Shown here: in pieces, positions 17,157-25,860 of the stretch
How the letters are laid out: each line of letters opens with the position of its first letter
Position numbering within the stretch: the stretch's first letter is position 1
Origin: Marinobacterium aestuarii
GTDB taxonomy: Bacteria > Pseudomonadota > Gammaproteobacteria > Pseudomonadales > Balneatricaceae
Direction of reading: 5' to 3'
Assembly (NCBI RefSeq): GCF_001651805.1
Contig: NZ_CP015839.1
Location: 3,906,001-3,970,000, forward strand
DNA length: 64,000 bases
Position numbers and translations under genes: made by a program
The notes under the pieces: model-generated
What the model was told of the DNA's origin: nothing
The model's input: only the letters and a program-made list of their open reading frames with translations
The model's database searches: none

Positions 17157-19670
17157 ATGCACAATAATAATCAACTGCCACTGGCGGGTGTTCGTGTCAT
17201 TGATTTCGGCCAGCAGATCGCAGGCCCCGCAGTTGCCATGACACTGGGAGATCTGGGCGCCACTGTTGTGCATATAGACCCTCCCGGCGGGCCCCAGTGG
17301 GATCATCCGGCCAATGCCGTGCTGAACCGTAACAAGAGCTGCCTGCAGCTGGATCTGAAAACCGACAGCGGACTGGAACAGGCACTGGCGCTGATTGCAC
17401 AGGCCGATATCGTCATCGAGAGTTTCAGGCCCGGCGTCATGCAGCGCTTGGGGGTCGACTTTGCCCAGCTGCGCGAAGCACGGCCGGAACTAATCACCCT
17501 GTCGGTACCCGGTTTTGCCAGCAACGATACGTTGCGCCGCGAATGGAAAGCCAGCGAGACCGTGGTTGCCGCCACCGCAGGCGCCTTTACCGATATGGGT
17601 TTTAACCGCGTGCTGCTGGGCCTGAACCCGAGCTTCTCACCGCTGCCACTGGGATCCGCCTATGCCACAACGCTGGCGGCCGCCTCCGTTGTCCTGGCGC
17701 TGCAGGCGCGCGAGCGCAGCGGCCGTGGCGATGCTATCGAAGTACCGGTCATCTCCGCCCTGATGGAGGGCCTGTCGTACAACTCCTACGTGATCGAAGG
17801 CCTGCCCGAGCGCTACAAGACCATGCGTGAGCTGGAAATCGAGCACCGCAAGGCCAACAACATCCCGATGGACCTGAGCTACGACGACCTGCAGGAATAC
17901 CTGGACCCCTTCTACCGCACCTACCTGTGCGCCGACGGGCGCATGTTCTACTGCGTCTGCCCGTCGCACCGCAACCATGCCAAGCGCGCCCTGACGGTGC
18001 TGGGTATCTATGACGAGCTGGTGGCCGAAGGCCTGCCGGAAGTGCAGGATCTGCATGCCCCGATCAGCCAGTGGGACGGCGAAACCTCCATCGGCGTTTA
18101 CCCGCTGCCCAAGAAATGGGCCTATATTATTTCCGTCAAAATGAAGCAGGCCTTCCTGACCAAAACCTCGGAGGAATGGGGACAGATCTTCGGCGAAGGT
18201 CAGATTCCCGGTGCACCCCACCGCACGACTCAGGAGTGGGTCAACCACGAACACACCAACGCCGCCGGCCTGATTGTCGAGGTCATGGATCCCGAATACG
18301 GTCTGATGAAGCAACCTGGCCCCTTCGCCTGGCTGGAAGAAAGCGCCGCCCGGATGGTTAAGCCGCGTCCACGCAGGAATGTCAGCTTCGAGCAGGCCCT
18401 GACCGAGCTGCGCGAAGTGGCGAGTGCAGAAACCCTGACCCGCCCGGTCGGCAGCGCCATCGCCCCCGCCTCCAACGCCGGCTGGCTCGACGGTTTCCGC
18501 GTGCTCGACCTGACCAACGTCATCGCCGGTCCCCACTCCACCGCCTTCCTGGCCCGCTTTGGCGCCAAAGTGATCAAGCTCGACCCGGTCAAGCCGCTGT
18601 ACGACCCGCTGATCGGCACCCTGTTCACCTTCCAGACCGGCATGGGCAAGCAAAGCGCGCTGGTCGATATCATGAATGACGAAGGCCGCGAGGTGTTCAA
18701 CCGCCTGGTGCGCTCGGTCGACATGGTGGTGATCAATGCGCCGGAACGTCAGCTCAAGGCCCTGGGGCTGGATAACGACAGCCTGCAGGCGGTGAACCCC
18801 GGCGTACTCTTCTGCCGTCTGGACTGCCTCGGCGGCCCGCTGCCCGGGCCCAAGAGCAACTACATCGGCTACGATGACATCATCCAGGCGCACAGCGGTA
18901 TCATGAGCCGTTTCGGGGGCCCCCAGACGCCGGAAGAGCACGCCCACCTCGGCACCCTGGACGTCAACTGCGGCTTCGCCGCGGGCCTGGGCATGGCGGT
19001 ATCGATCTACCACAAGCTCAGAACCGGCCAGCCGACCCGCTCACGTACTTCGCTGTCGGCCATCACCAATCTGGCGCAGCTGTCGTTCGCCTTCGACTAC
19101 AAGGGGCGTGCGCCCTTTAATGAGCCCTCTGGTCGCGACGTGCTGGGGCATAACGCCCTGTCGCACTTCTACCGGGCCGCCGATGGCTGGATCTACCTGG
19201 ACGCCAACGCATCAGAGCTGGCACAACTGGAGCAGATCGAGGGCCTGAGCGGCATCAGCCGCGCGGATGACATTGGCGAATTCCTGCGCACGGCACTGCA
19301 AGCCGCACCCGCCGCCTACTGGGCGGACATGCTGCAGGCGGCCGACATCGCCGCTGCCGTTCCGCAGTCCATTGAATCCCTGCGCGAGCAATACAGCCGT
19401 GACGGTGATGGCAGCGTGGGCATCGACAAGGGCAGCTTCGCCTTCTCGATCCACCGCGACCACCCCAGTGGCCACTGCCTGACCCAGATCGACCACCTGG
19501 CGATTCGCCCCAGCGAGGCCAGCATCAAGGCCGCCAGCCTGCCGGAGCGCTGGGGCCACTCCACCCGTGAAGTGCTGGCCGCTGCCGGCTACAGCGCAGG
19601 CGAAATCGAGTCGATGCTCGAGCGCAATATCGCCAGCCTCGGCTGGGCCAGTGAGTACCTGCCAAGCTAA
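17157..19670 (+). CDS. dddD: DMSP CoA-transferase/lyase DddD
   Basis: This 837-residue protein is a tandem fusion of two class III (CaiB-type) CoA-transferase domains, about 1-410 and 430-837. The length and two-domain build are those of DddD, which moves CoA from acetyl-CoA to DMSP and releases dimethyl sulfide, leaving 3-hydroxypropionate or its CoA ester. The catalytic aspartate is in GTLDVNCGFAAG of the second domain, at residue 602 counted here, the same number I recall for the Marinomonas enzyme. The matching site of the first domain (LPLGSAYATTL) has no Asp, also as in DddD. AAGGA precedes the ATG. It diverges from dddTBCR and is followed by a hairpin. Confidence 0.93.
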   Translation: MHNNNQLPLAGVRVIDFGQQIAGPAVAMTLGDLGATVVHIDPPGGPQWDHPANAVLNRNKSCLQLDLKTDSGLEQALALIAQADIVIESFRPGVMQRLGVDFAQLREARPELITLSVPGFASNDTLRREWKASETVVAATAGAFTDMGFNRVLLGLNPSFSPLPLGSAYATTLAAASVVLALQARERSGRGDAIEVPVISALMEGLSYNSYVIEGLPERYKTMRELEIEHRKANNIPMDLSYDDLQEYLDPFYRTYLCADGRMFYCVCPSHRNHAKRALTVLGIYDELVAEGLPEVQDLHAPISQWDGETSIGVYPLPKKWAYIISVKMKQAFLTKTSEEWGQIFGEGQIPGAPHRTTQEWVNHEHTNAAGLIVEVMDPEYGLMKQPGPFAWLEESAARMVKPRPRRNVSFEQALTELREVASAETLTRPVGSAIAPASNAGWLDGFRVLDLTNVIAGPHSTAFLARFGAKVIKLDPVKPLYDPLIGTLFTFQTGMGKQSALVDIMNDEGREVFNRLVRSVDMVVINAPERQLKALGLDNDSLQAVNPGVLFCRLDCLGGPLPGPKSNYIGYDDIIQAHSGIMSRFGGPQTPEEHAHLGTLDVNCGFAAGLGMAVSIYHKLRTGQPTRSRTSLSAITNLAQLSFAFDYKGRAPFNEPSGRDVLGHNALSHFYRAADGWIYLDANASELAQLEQIEGLSGISRADDIGEFLRTALQAAPAAYWADMLQAADIAAAVPQSIESLREQYSRDGDGSVGIDKGSFAFSIHRDHPSGHCLTQIDHLAIRPSEASIKAASLPERWGHSTREVLAAAGYSAGEIESMLERNIASLGWASEYLPS

Positions 19671-19681
19671 ACTCGCAAAAG

Positions 19682-19708
19682 GCCCCGGCGCACACAGGCC
19701 GCCGGGGC
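19682..19708 (+). terminator. GC-rich hairpin after dddD
   Basis: GCCCCGGCG (19682-19690) pairs with CGCCGGGGC (19700-19708) around a 9-base loop, 12 bases after the dddD stop. The plus strand has no T-run after it; the minus strand has TTTT. It probably ends or protects the dddD message. Confidence 0.55.
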
Positions 19709-19848
19709 ATCCTCCCCAATAGCCGCCATTGCGGTGCCGGGCACACACCGCATGTCTCCCGGGAAGCGCCTGGTTTTCCGCTGTTATTGGCCCCTTGAGT
19801 CAAGGACTTGGCCACTCTCGTTATTCCGACCCATGAACCTCCTTTGCT

Positions 19849-19862
19849 AGACTCGGGAGTCT
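19849..19862. promoter_or_regulatory. Inverted repeat upstream of the MoxR gene
   Basis: AGACTC GG GAGTCT is a near-perfect dyad about 30 bases upstream of the MoxR ATPase start. It could be an operator or overlap the promoter (TAGACT would serve as a -10), but I see no matching -35 box. Confidence 0.3.
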
Positions 19863-19890
19863 TGATCACGAGCACCACCGAGGATGCAGA

Positions 19891-20736
19891 ATGAAATTCG
19901 AAGGTACCGAACGCTATGTCGCCACCCAGGATTTGCAGATGGCGGTCAACGCGGCGATCACGCTGCAGCGCCCGCTGCTGATCAAGGGGGAACCCGGCAC
20001 CGGCAAGACACTGCTGGCCGAAGAGGTCGCCAGTGCGCTGGGGATGCCGCTGCTGCGGTGGCACGTCAAGTCCACCACCAAGGCACAGCAGGGACTCTAC
20101 GAGTACGACGCCGTATCCCGTCTGCGGGACTCACAGCTGGGTGATGCGCGGGTGCATGATATCGGCAACTACATTCGTAAGGGCACGCTCTGGCAGGCCT
20201 TTGAGGCCGAACAGAAATGCGTGCTGCTGATCGATGAAATCGACAAGGCCGATATTGAGTTTCCCAATGACCTGCTGACCGAGCTCGACAAGATGGAGTT
20301 CGATGTCTACGAAACCGGCCAGCGTATTCAGGCCGTCAAACGCCCGGTAGTGATCATTACCAGCAACAACGAGAAAGAATTGCCGGACGCCTTTTTGCGC
20401 CGCTGCTTTTTCCATTACATCGCCTTTCCCGATCGCGATACCCTGCAAAAAATCGTTGCCGTGCACTACCCCGACATCGAACAGCACCTGGTCAGGGAAG
20501 CGCTGGAAATCTTCTTTGCGTTGCGTGAGGTGCCCAACCTGAAGAAGAAACCGTCCACCTCCGAGCTGATCGACTGGCTCAAGCTGCTGCTGGCCGATCG
20601 CATCGATGCCAAAACCCTGGCCGAACAGGACCCTTCCAGCGCCATGCCGCCCCTCTACGGCGCCCTGCTGAAAAACGAACAGGATGTGCACATGCTGCAA
20701 CGCCTGGCCTTTATGGCACGCCGCGGTTCACGCTGA
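19891..20736 (+). CDS. MoxR-family AAA+ ATPase
   Basis: This is a 281-residue AAA+ ATPase. Walker A is GEPGTGKT near residue 33, Walker B is CVLLIDEIDKAD near 110, sensor 1 is VIITSNNEKELPDAF and the arginine-finger region is LRRCFFHYIAFP. It is of the MoxR type, which acts as a chaperone that activates or inserts cofactors into partner enzymes, usually with a VWA protein. The gene ends TGATG, overlapping the start of the VWA gene by one base. The partner enzyme is not in the window unless it is DddD or a GMC/TRAP-linked enzyme, for which there is no evidence. Confidence 0.88.
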   Translation: MKFEGTERYVATQDLQMAVNAAITLQRPLLIKGEPGTGKTLLAEEVASALGMPLLRWHVKSTTKAQQGLYEYDAVSRLRDSQLGDARVHDIGNYIRKGTLWQAFEAEQKCVLLIDEIDKADIEFPNDLLTELDKMEFDVYETGQRIQAVKRPVVIITSNNEKELPDAFLRRCFFHYIAFPDRDTLQKIVAVHYPDIEQHLVREALEIFFALREVPNLKKKPSTSELIDWLKLLLADRIDAKTLAEQDPSSAMPPLYGALLKNEQDVHMLQRLAFMARRGSR

Positions 20737-21911
20737 TGCTGATCGACTTTTTTACCCGCCTGCGCCAGGCCCAGATACCGGTCAGCCTGCGCGAGCTGCT
20801 CGACCTGCTCGCGGCGCTGGATGCCCGCCTGGCCTGCTGTGATATAGATCACTTTTACCTGCTGGCCCGCGCCTGCCTGGTGAAGGATGAAAAATACTAC
20901 GATCGCTTCGACCGTGCCTTTGCCGCCTATTTCGGTGGCCTGCCCGGCGCTGAAGACCTGCGTGATGCGCTGATTCCCGAGCACTGGCTGCAGGCCGACT
21001 TTCTGCGCCAGCTGTCCGACGCCGACAAGGCCCAGATCGAAGCGCTCGGCGGGCTGGATAAACTGCTCGACACCCTGCGCCAGCGCCTCGAAGAACAGGG
21101 CGAACGCCACGCCGGCGGCAGCAAGTGGGTCGGCACCGGCGGCACTTCCCCCTTTGGCCACGGCGGCTATAACCCCGAAGGGATTCGCATCGGTGGCCCC
21201 GGGCGTCACAAGCGTGCAGTGAAAGTGTGGGAAAAGCGCCAGTTTCGCAATCTGGATGACAGCCTCGAACTTGGCACCCGCAATATCAAGGTGGCGCTGC
21301 GCAAACTGCGCAAATTTGCCCGCACCGGCGCCGCCGACCAGCTCGATCTCGACGACACCATTCGCTGCACCGCCCGCAACGCAGGCTTGCTGGACCTGAA
21401 AATGGTGCCCGAACGGCACAATGCCGCCAAGGTACTGCTGTTTCTGGATGTGGGCGGCTCGATGGACCCCTTTATACGCACCTGTGAAGAACTGTTTTCC
21501 GCTGCACGCAGCGAGTTCAAGCACCTGGAGTCTTTCTACTTTCACAACTGCCTGTACGAAGGCGTCTGGCGCGACAACCGCCGTCGTTTCGAGCAGCGCA
21601 TCCCCACCCTCGACCTGCTGCACACCTACGGACGGGACTATAGGGTGATCTTTGTCGGCGATGCCGCCATGTCGCCCTACGAACTGGGCGAGCGTTTTGG
21701 CAGCGTCGAGCACATGAACGAGGAAGCCGGCCAGACCTGGCTGCAGCGGGTGCTGGACACCTGGGAAAAATGCATCTGGCTTAACCCCATGCAGGAGTCC
21801 AGCTGGAACTACACCCGCTCAACCCAGATGATTCACCAGCAGTTCGGCGGCCGGATGTACCCGCTGACACTGGAGGGGCTGGAGCGCGGTATCAAGGCGC
21901 TGTCGCGCTGA
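20736..21911 (+). CDS. VWA-domain (CoxE-like) protein, partner of MoxR
   Basis: This is a 391-residue protein. The N-terminal half is helical and charged with a Gly-rich segment (FGHGGYNPEG), and the C-terminal half is a von Willebrand A-type domain. The metal site reads FLDVGGSMDP: the usual DxSxS is DxGxS, which I recall as common in this CoxE-like subfamily. YDRFDRAFAAYFGG in the first third is another family mark. It is translationally coupled to the MoxR ATPase, and the pair works as a cytoplasmic activator complex for some target. A bidirectional terminator follows at about 22015-22054. Confidence 0.85.
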   Translation: MLIDFFTRLRQAQIPVSLRELLDLLAALDARLACCDIDHFYLLARACLVKDEKYYDRFDRAFAAYFGGLPGAEDLRDALIPEHWLQADFLRQLSDADKAQIEALGGLDKLLDTLRQRLEEQGERHAGGSKWVGTGGTSPFGHGGYNPEGIRIGGPGRHKRAVKVWEKRQFRNLDDSLELGTRNIKVALRKLRKFARTGAADQLDLDDTIRCTARNAGLLDLKMVPERHNAAKVLLFLDVGGSMDPFIRTCEELFSAARSEFKHLESFYFHNCLYEGVWRDNRRRFEQRIPTLDLLHTYGRDYRVIFVGDAAMSPYELGERFGSVEHMNEEAGQTWLQRVLDTWEKCIWLNPMQESSWNYTRSTQMIHQQFGGRMYPLTLEGLERGIKALSR

Positions 21912-22014
21912 CCTTAGGGCGAGCTACCGCAAGGCGGTAGCTCCCGACACAGGCAAAAATAGGGTCTTGACGCCTGATGCCAAGCGGTTAAGCCCTTTCG
22001 CTTGCTGGTCAGAC

Positions 22015-22054
22015 AAAAAAATCCGGAACCCACATCAAGGGTTCCGGATTTTTT
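22015..22054. terminator. Strong bidirectional intrinsic terminator
   Basis: ATCCGGAACCC (22021-22031) pairs with GGGTTCCGGAT (22039-22049) around a 7-base loop. An A-run precedes it and a T-run follows, so it can end the MoxR-VWA transcript from the left and TRAP-operon readthrough from the right. Confidence 0.85.
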
Positions 22055-22165
22055 ATGCATTCCTGTCAGGCAATGGACGCCATACATCTCGCGCACCAGA
22101 CCGGTCCGGCATTGTTACGCCTGCATCAGCGCCTCAACGTAATACCTCAAGTGTGCAACGCTTAG

Positions 22166-22192
22166 ATCCCCTCTTCGTCAGGAAGAGGGGAT
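22166..22192 (-). terminator. Hairpin after the TRAP large permease gene
   Basis: ATCCCCTCTTC (22166-22176) and GAAGAGGGGAT (22182-22192) form a perfect 11-bp stem with a 5-base loop, 11 bases beyond the dctM stop. The minus strand lacks a T-run after it, so it may protect the 3' end while the stronger hairpin at 22015-22054 terminates. Confidence 0.6.
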
Positions 22193-22203
22193 TGCGGCCG
22201 GAT

Positions 22204-23475
22204 TTACGAAAGGATCCAGAGAGAGATCCCAGGAATTAACGCAATGGCGAACCAGGTCAAAACAAGCGCAATGAGATAGGGCACCACATGTTTCACTATT
22301 CGCAAATAGGGAATACCGGTCATGCCACTGGCCACGTAAAGATTCAAACCATAGGGCGGTGTAATGAAGCCAATGGAAGCACCCACCAGGAAGATCACTG
22401 CAAACTGGATCGGATCAACACCGATCGAGGCCGCTATGGGCGCCAATATGGGCGCCAGTATCACCGTGACGGGCAGACTCTCGAGTACCGCCCCGACCAG
22501 AAAGACTATTGCCATACAGGCAAACAATATGGGATAAAAGCCGCCAAATGAAGTAATCACTTCAGTCAAAAAGGCTTTGGCTCCCAGCAGTGACAGCACC
22601 TGCTGCATGACCACCGAGACCGCGATCAAGGGCGCCAACATACCGGTAATTTGGCCCGAGCGCATCATGATTTTCGGCAAGTCTTTGATACCGAACTTCC
22701 GTGTAACCAACAACCCGGCAATCAGACAGAAGCCGGTGGTGACCCCTGCCGCTTCGGTCGGCGAAAAAGAGCCGGTATAGAGACCAAGCAGCACAATCCC
22801 CATCGCCATAAACCCAAGCCACGCCTTGGCGCCGGTCTTGACGATACGTTTGGGACTGAACTTAATGAGATCCCCCCATCCATTGCGCCAGGACACAAAA
22901 TAACAGGTGACCATCATAGCGAAAACCATCAGCGCACCAGGGATCATGCCCGCCATAAAGAGCTCGCCAATCGGCAGATTCATCATAAAGCCGTAAACGA
23001 TAAAGATAATACTGGGGGGAATAATAATCCCCACAACGCCACCGGCGGCCACCGTAGCTGCGGCAAACTCTTCGTTGTAATTACCCTTCTTCATCTCAGG
23101 GTGCATGATGCTGCCTATGGTTGCGGTGGTGGCAGAATTTGATCCCGAGATCGCCGCAAACATGCCGCAGGCACCCAGAGCCGCCATCCCCAATCCCCCA
23201 CGCATAAAGCCTAGACAGGCGTAAGCAAAGTCGGACAAACGCTTGGCGATACCGGCTGCGTTTATCAGGTCTCCGGTGAGGATAAACAAAGGTAACGCCA
23301 GCAGCCCATAGAAGTTCAGCCCCTCATAGAGGGTCACACCGACATTGGCCAGGGTGAAGTCGATCACCAAGCTGACACCGATCACCCAAAAGGAGATCAC
23401 CAGGAAGATAGGCACACCAAGCAGAAAAAAACCGGTGATGCCCAAACTGATCAAACCAATCCATAATCCGTCCAT
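22204..23475 (-). CDS. dctM: TRAP transporter large permease (DctM)
   Basis: This is a 423-residue membrane protein with about 12 segments, the ion-coupled permease of a tripartite TRAP transporter. Typical stretches are GLLALPLFILTGDLINAAGIA, ISGSNSATTATIGSIMHPEM and the GIIIPPSIIFIVYG hairpin. The start at 23475 (MDGLWIGLISLG) has GGAG about eight bases upstream; a longer reading adds five codons that overlap the small-permease gene. It is the last gene of the order dctP-dctQ-dctM. TRAP systems use the Na+ or H+ gradient to import carboxylates or sulfonates. The substrate is not known. Confidence 0.92.
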   Translation of the reverse strand: MDGLWIGLISLGITGFFLLGVPIFLVISFWVIGVSLVIDFTLANVGVTLYEGLNFYGLLALPLFILTGDLINAAGIAKRLSDFAYACLGFMRGGLGMAALGACGMFAAISGSNSATTATIGSIMHPEMKKGNYNEEFAAATVAAGGVVGIIIPPSIIFIVYGFMMNLPIGELFMAGMIPGALMVFAMMVTCYFVSWRNGWGDLIKFSPKRIVKTGAKAWLGFMAMGIVLLGLYTGSFSPTEAAGVTTGFCLIAGLLVTRKFGIKDLPKIMMRSGQITGMLAPLIAVSVVMQQVLSLLGAKAFLTEVITSFGGFYPILFACMAIVFLVGAVLESLPVTVILAPILAPIAASIGVDPIQFAVIFLVGASIGFITPPYGLNLYVASGMTGIPYLRIVKHVVPYLIALVLTWFAIALIPGISLWILS

Positions 23476-23486
23476 TACCGAGCTCC

Positions 23487-24104
23487 TCAATCACCAAAGG
23501 TGGCGGCTTGCACAGCTAAAGGCCGGCCCGCTTTAAAGTCATGGTAGTCACTCACCAGATTCTGGGTGACGCGCACCAACAGTAGCGCCCACGCGCACGG
23601 CGTGGCGAGATAGAACCACCACTGCATCACATTATCGGTGCCCTGGACAATCGAGAAGTTATCGTAAGCGATATAGACCTGTTCAACAGAGAAAAAGATC
23701 ACCACAGCTCCCATAACGAACCAGAGCACGGCATCCAGAATGAGACATCCGAACTGGGCGCCATAAGACAGCCGTTCTCGCATCTCGGTAAAGCGCAGGT
23801 GGGAGCGTTTCAGCGTATTGTAGGAGGCCCCCATCCAAGCAAGCCACAGGAACAGATAGATCGGTATCGTAGTGCTCCAGGCCGATTGCTCATTAAACAA
23901 AAATCGCCGGATGACCTCGACAAAGATAATACCTGTCATTGACCCGTAGGAGACTATGATTAAAAATCTCTCGATATTTTGAAAAGCCCAGTAAAGTGCC
24001 TTGCCCACTTTCATATGCACCCTCCCTTTGGCTTCACCCGATAGGGTCTTCCCGCTGTCTGGCGAGATAGCGCCCTGTTTTGCATTCGACTCTAACGTCG
24101 CCAT
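23487..24104 (-). CDS. dctQ: TRAP transporter small permease (DctQ)
   Basis: This protein of 205 residues or fewer has four membrane segments and belongs to the DctQ family. YWAFQNIERFLIIVSY opens the first helix, and FVEVIRRFLFNEQSAWSTTI is the conserved loop. Two starts are plausible. ATG 24104 has AGGTGG upstream and gives a 30-residue polar N-terminus. ATG 24014 has GGGAGGG upstream and begins right before the first helix, as in most DctQ proteins. It lies 11 bases before dctM and holds the permease and binding protein together in the inner membrane. Confidence 0.88.
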   Translation of the reverse strand: MATLESNAKQGAISPDSGKTLSGEAKGRVHMKVGKALYWAFQNIERFLIIVSYGSMTGIIFVEVIRRFLFNEQSAWSTTIPIYLFLWLAWMGASYNTLKRSHLRFTEMRERLSYGAQFGCLILDAVLWFVMGAVVIFFSVEQVYIAYDNFSIVQGTDNVMQWWFYLATPCAWALLLVRVTQNLVSDYHDFKAGRPLAVQAATFGD

Positions 24105-24156
24105 AACCCAACCACCTTTAACTCTATACCAGCGAACATAGGCCCGCGAACATAAC

Positions 24157-24181
24157 GCCGGTTACCCTCAGATAAACCGGC
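24157..24181 (-). other. Hairpin between dctP and dctQ
   Basis: GCCGGTT (24157-24163) pairs with AACCGGC (24175-24181). It lies in the 113-base gap after dctP, next to a direct repeat of CGAACATA (about 24133 and 24147). Such stem-loops commonly protect the binding-protein message so that it exceeds the permease. Confidence 0.5.
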
Positions 24182-24217
24182 ATCTTTAGTCACCTAAAAG
24201 GAGTAAGACAAAAGGGG

Positions 24218-25465
24218 TTAGGCGTTTTTCCACCAGCGACGGGGCTCGACATTCTCGGCAAGTGTGTCCAGAGGAATTTCACGAGCGATCTTGTGGATCT
24301 CGGTATAGGTATCGATACCACCAGCCCACTTGTCGAGACGTTCGCGCCATTCCACCCAGGGCTCAGGGTTGAATTCAGGCGCACAGATACGTTCGGCTTT
24401 AGCACGCACTTCATCCGACAGGGGCGCAACACGCACGCCGTGCTGGGCGAACAGAGTACCCGGCAGCGACGGTACCGTTGCACCCACGGTATTCACCAGT
24501 GCCGCCTCCTGGGCCGCCTGGATTTTAACCTGGGTCAGATAAGCAGACTCCATCACCGCTTCCTGCAGCGCCGGACTCATACTATCGAAGACCTTGGCAT
24601 CCATCATGGTGGCTTCGGTGCCACAGAAGAGGCGCAGGTCGACCGACTGAGAGATTACCGGTGACATGTTGGCGTAACCCACCGCACCCGCCCAAGTCTC
24701 GGCACCATCGATCAGCCCCGACTTGAGGCCATCCAGGGTTTCAGACCAGGCGATAGGCACCGGATTGAGTTCCAGCAACTGCATGGCGATACGACCAAGC
24801 TGGGTACCCGTAACACGGTTCTTAGTACCTTTTAACACATCGATATCGGTAATCAGAGGCCTGTCTTTCCAGCCCAGTCCCATCTGCAAACCACGCAGCT
24901 CACAATGAGAAAACAGGAACTGCAGCCCATGCTTTTTCTTTAGCGGGTCACGTAGCAGGCGCTGGCTGTCGGGATGGTAAAGGAAGTGGTACTGCGAAGC
25001 CCGTGTCGGGAACATATAGGCGTAATCGAGCACATTCAAATAGGGAGCGGCACCGGCAGAGTTCTGGGTAGACGCCGTAAACATCTCGATGATGCCCTGC
25101 TGGGTCTTCTTGACACAGTCCAGCTGGCCACAAATTTGGTTATCGCCGATAAATTCGACTCGAATCTCGCCATCGGTACGGTCTTCTATATCGCGGGCAA
25201 AATCCAAACAACCGGCACGCTCGATCAGCAGGTTATTCTCGTTAAACCCAGACGCACCGAACTTCAGGGTATGTTTGGCCTCTTTTTTATTACGGCGGTT
25301 GGCAGTGGACTCTGCAGCCTGCGCCAGTTGCGGCAGGGTGAAACTGCCCAGCGCGGTGGCCGCCAGCATGGTGGAACTCATGCCATAGGTCGCCGCCACA
25401 CGGAAAAAATCCCGACGCGAGACGCTGTCGGGCTTCTTGTCTGAGAAGGGGTTTGCTTTCGCCAT
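24218..25465 (-). CDS. dctP: TRAP transporter substrate-binding protein (DctP family), Tat-exported
   Basis: This is a 415-residue periplasmic binding protein. The N-terminus carries a twin-arginine signal (SRRDFFRVAATYG, then a hydrophobic stretch ending PQLAQA). The body has DctP-family features, including GRIAMQLLELNPVPIAWSE and GLIDGAETW. The start at 25465 (MAKANPF) has AGGA at proper spacing, while an ATG three codons before has its ribosome site too close. The Tat route and the larger size fit the branch of TRAP proteins that bind 2-oxo acids, lactate or aromatic acids, often as dimers. It is the first gene of the TRAP operon and divergent from an IclR regulator. Confidence 0.9.
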   Translation of the reverse strand: MAKANPFSDKKPDSVSRRDFFRVAATYGMSSTMLAATALGSFTLPQLAQAAESTANRRNKKEAKHTLKFGASGFNENNLLIERAGCLDFARDIEDRTDGEIRVEFIGDNQICGQLDCVKKTQQGIIEMFTASTQNSAGAAPYLNVLDYAYMFPTRASQYHFLYHPDSQRLLRDPLKKKHGLQFLFSHCELRGLQMGLGWKDRPLITDIDVLKGTKNRVTGTQLGRIAMQLLELNPVPIAWSETLDGLKSGLIDGAETWAGAVGYANMSPVISQSVDLRLFCGTEATMMDAKVFDSMSPALQEAVMESAYLTQVKIQAAQEAALVNTVGATVPSLPGTLFAQHGVRVAPLSDEVRAKAERICAPEFNPEPWVEWRERLDKWAGGIDTYTEIHKIAREIPLDTLAENVEPRRWWKNA

Positions 25466-25860
25466 GATAGACATCCTGAATTATATTTTTTAGTTTCCGG
25501 ATTGCACTGGTCAGCCTTTGACCATGCACCCAATAGACCACAAAATACCATTACAAGCAATACTTTTTGATAAGATTAGTCTCGATATATATAATTTTTG
25601 TTATTTTTATTACTGCCTTGAACCGAGCCAGATGCTTTATTTCATCAAAGAACCTCGACTGAGGCACGTCACTACCCCCACATTCCCGGCATATCGCCGC
25701 ATAATCAGTGATTTGCAATAAAGAATCTGAGTACAGAGAAGATTCGCCAACCGGGCACACTTGGGGCAGTGCAAAAAATAGTATCAATTAACAATATTAT
25801 TGAGACTTTCTTCGGCCTATGATGTCGCCTAACACTGCAACCAGGCACAGGATCGAAAGC
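25466..25860. promoter_or_regulatory. AT-rich divergent promoter region between dctP and the IclR gene
   Basis: The 395 bases between dctP and the IclR regulator are clearly more AT-rich than the surroundings. TCAAT (25784-25788) and ATTGA (25799-25803) form an inverted repeat with a 10-base spacer around CAATATT, about 60-75 bases before the regulator start. IclR proteins bind such short A/T-rich dyads, so it is a candidate site for autoregulation and control of the TRAP operon. Confidence 0.4.

Noticed and set aside
17637-19013. A 458-codon minus-strand frame within dddD
   Set aside because: Antisense shadow of a firmly identified gene; no ribosome site or family.
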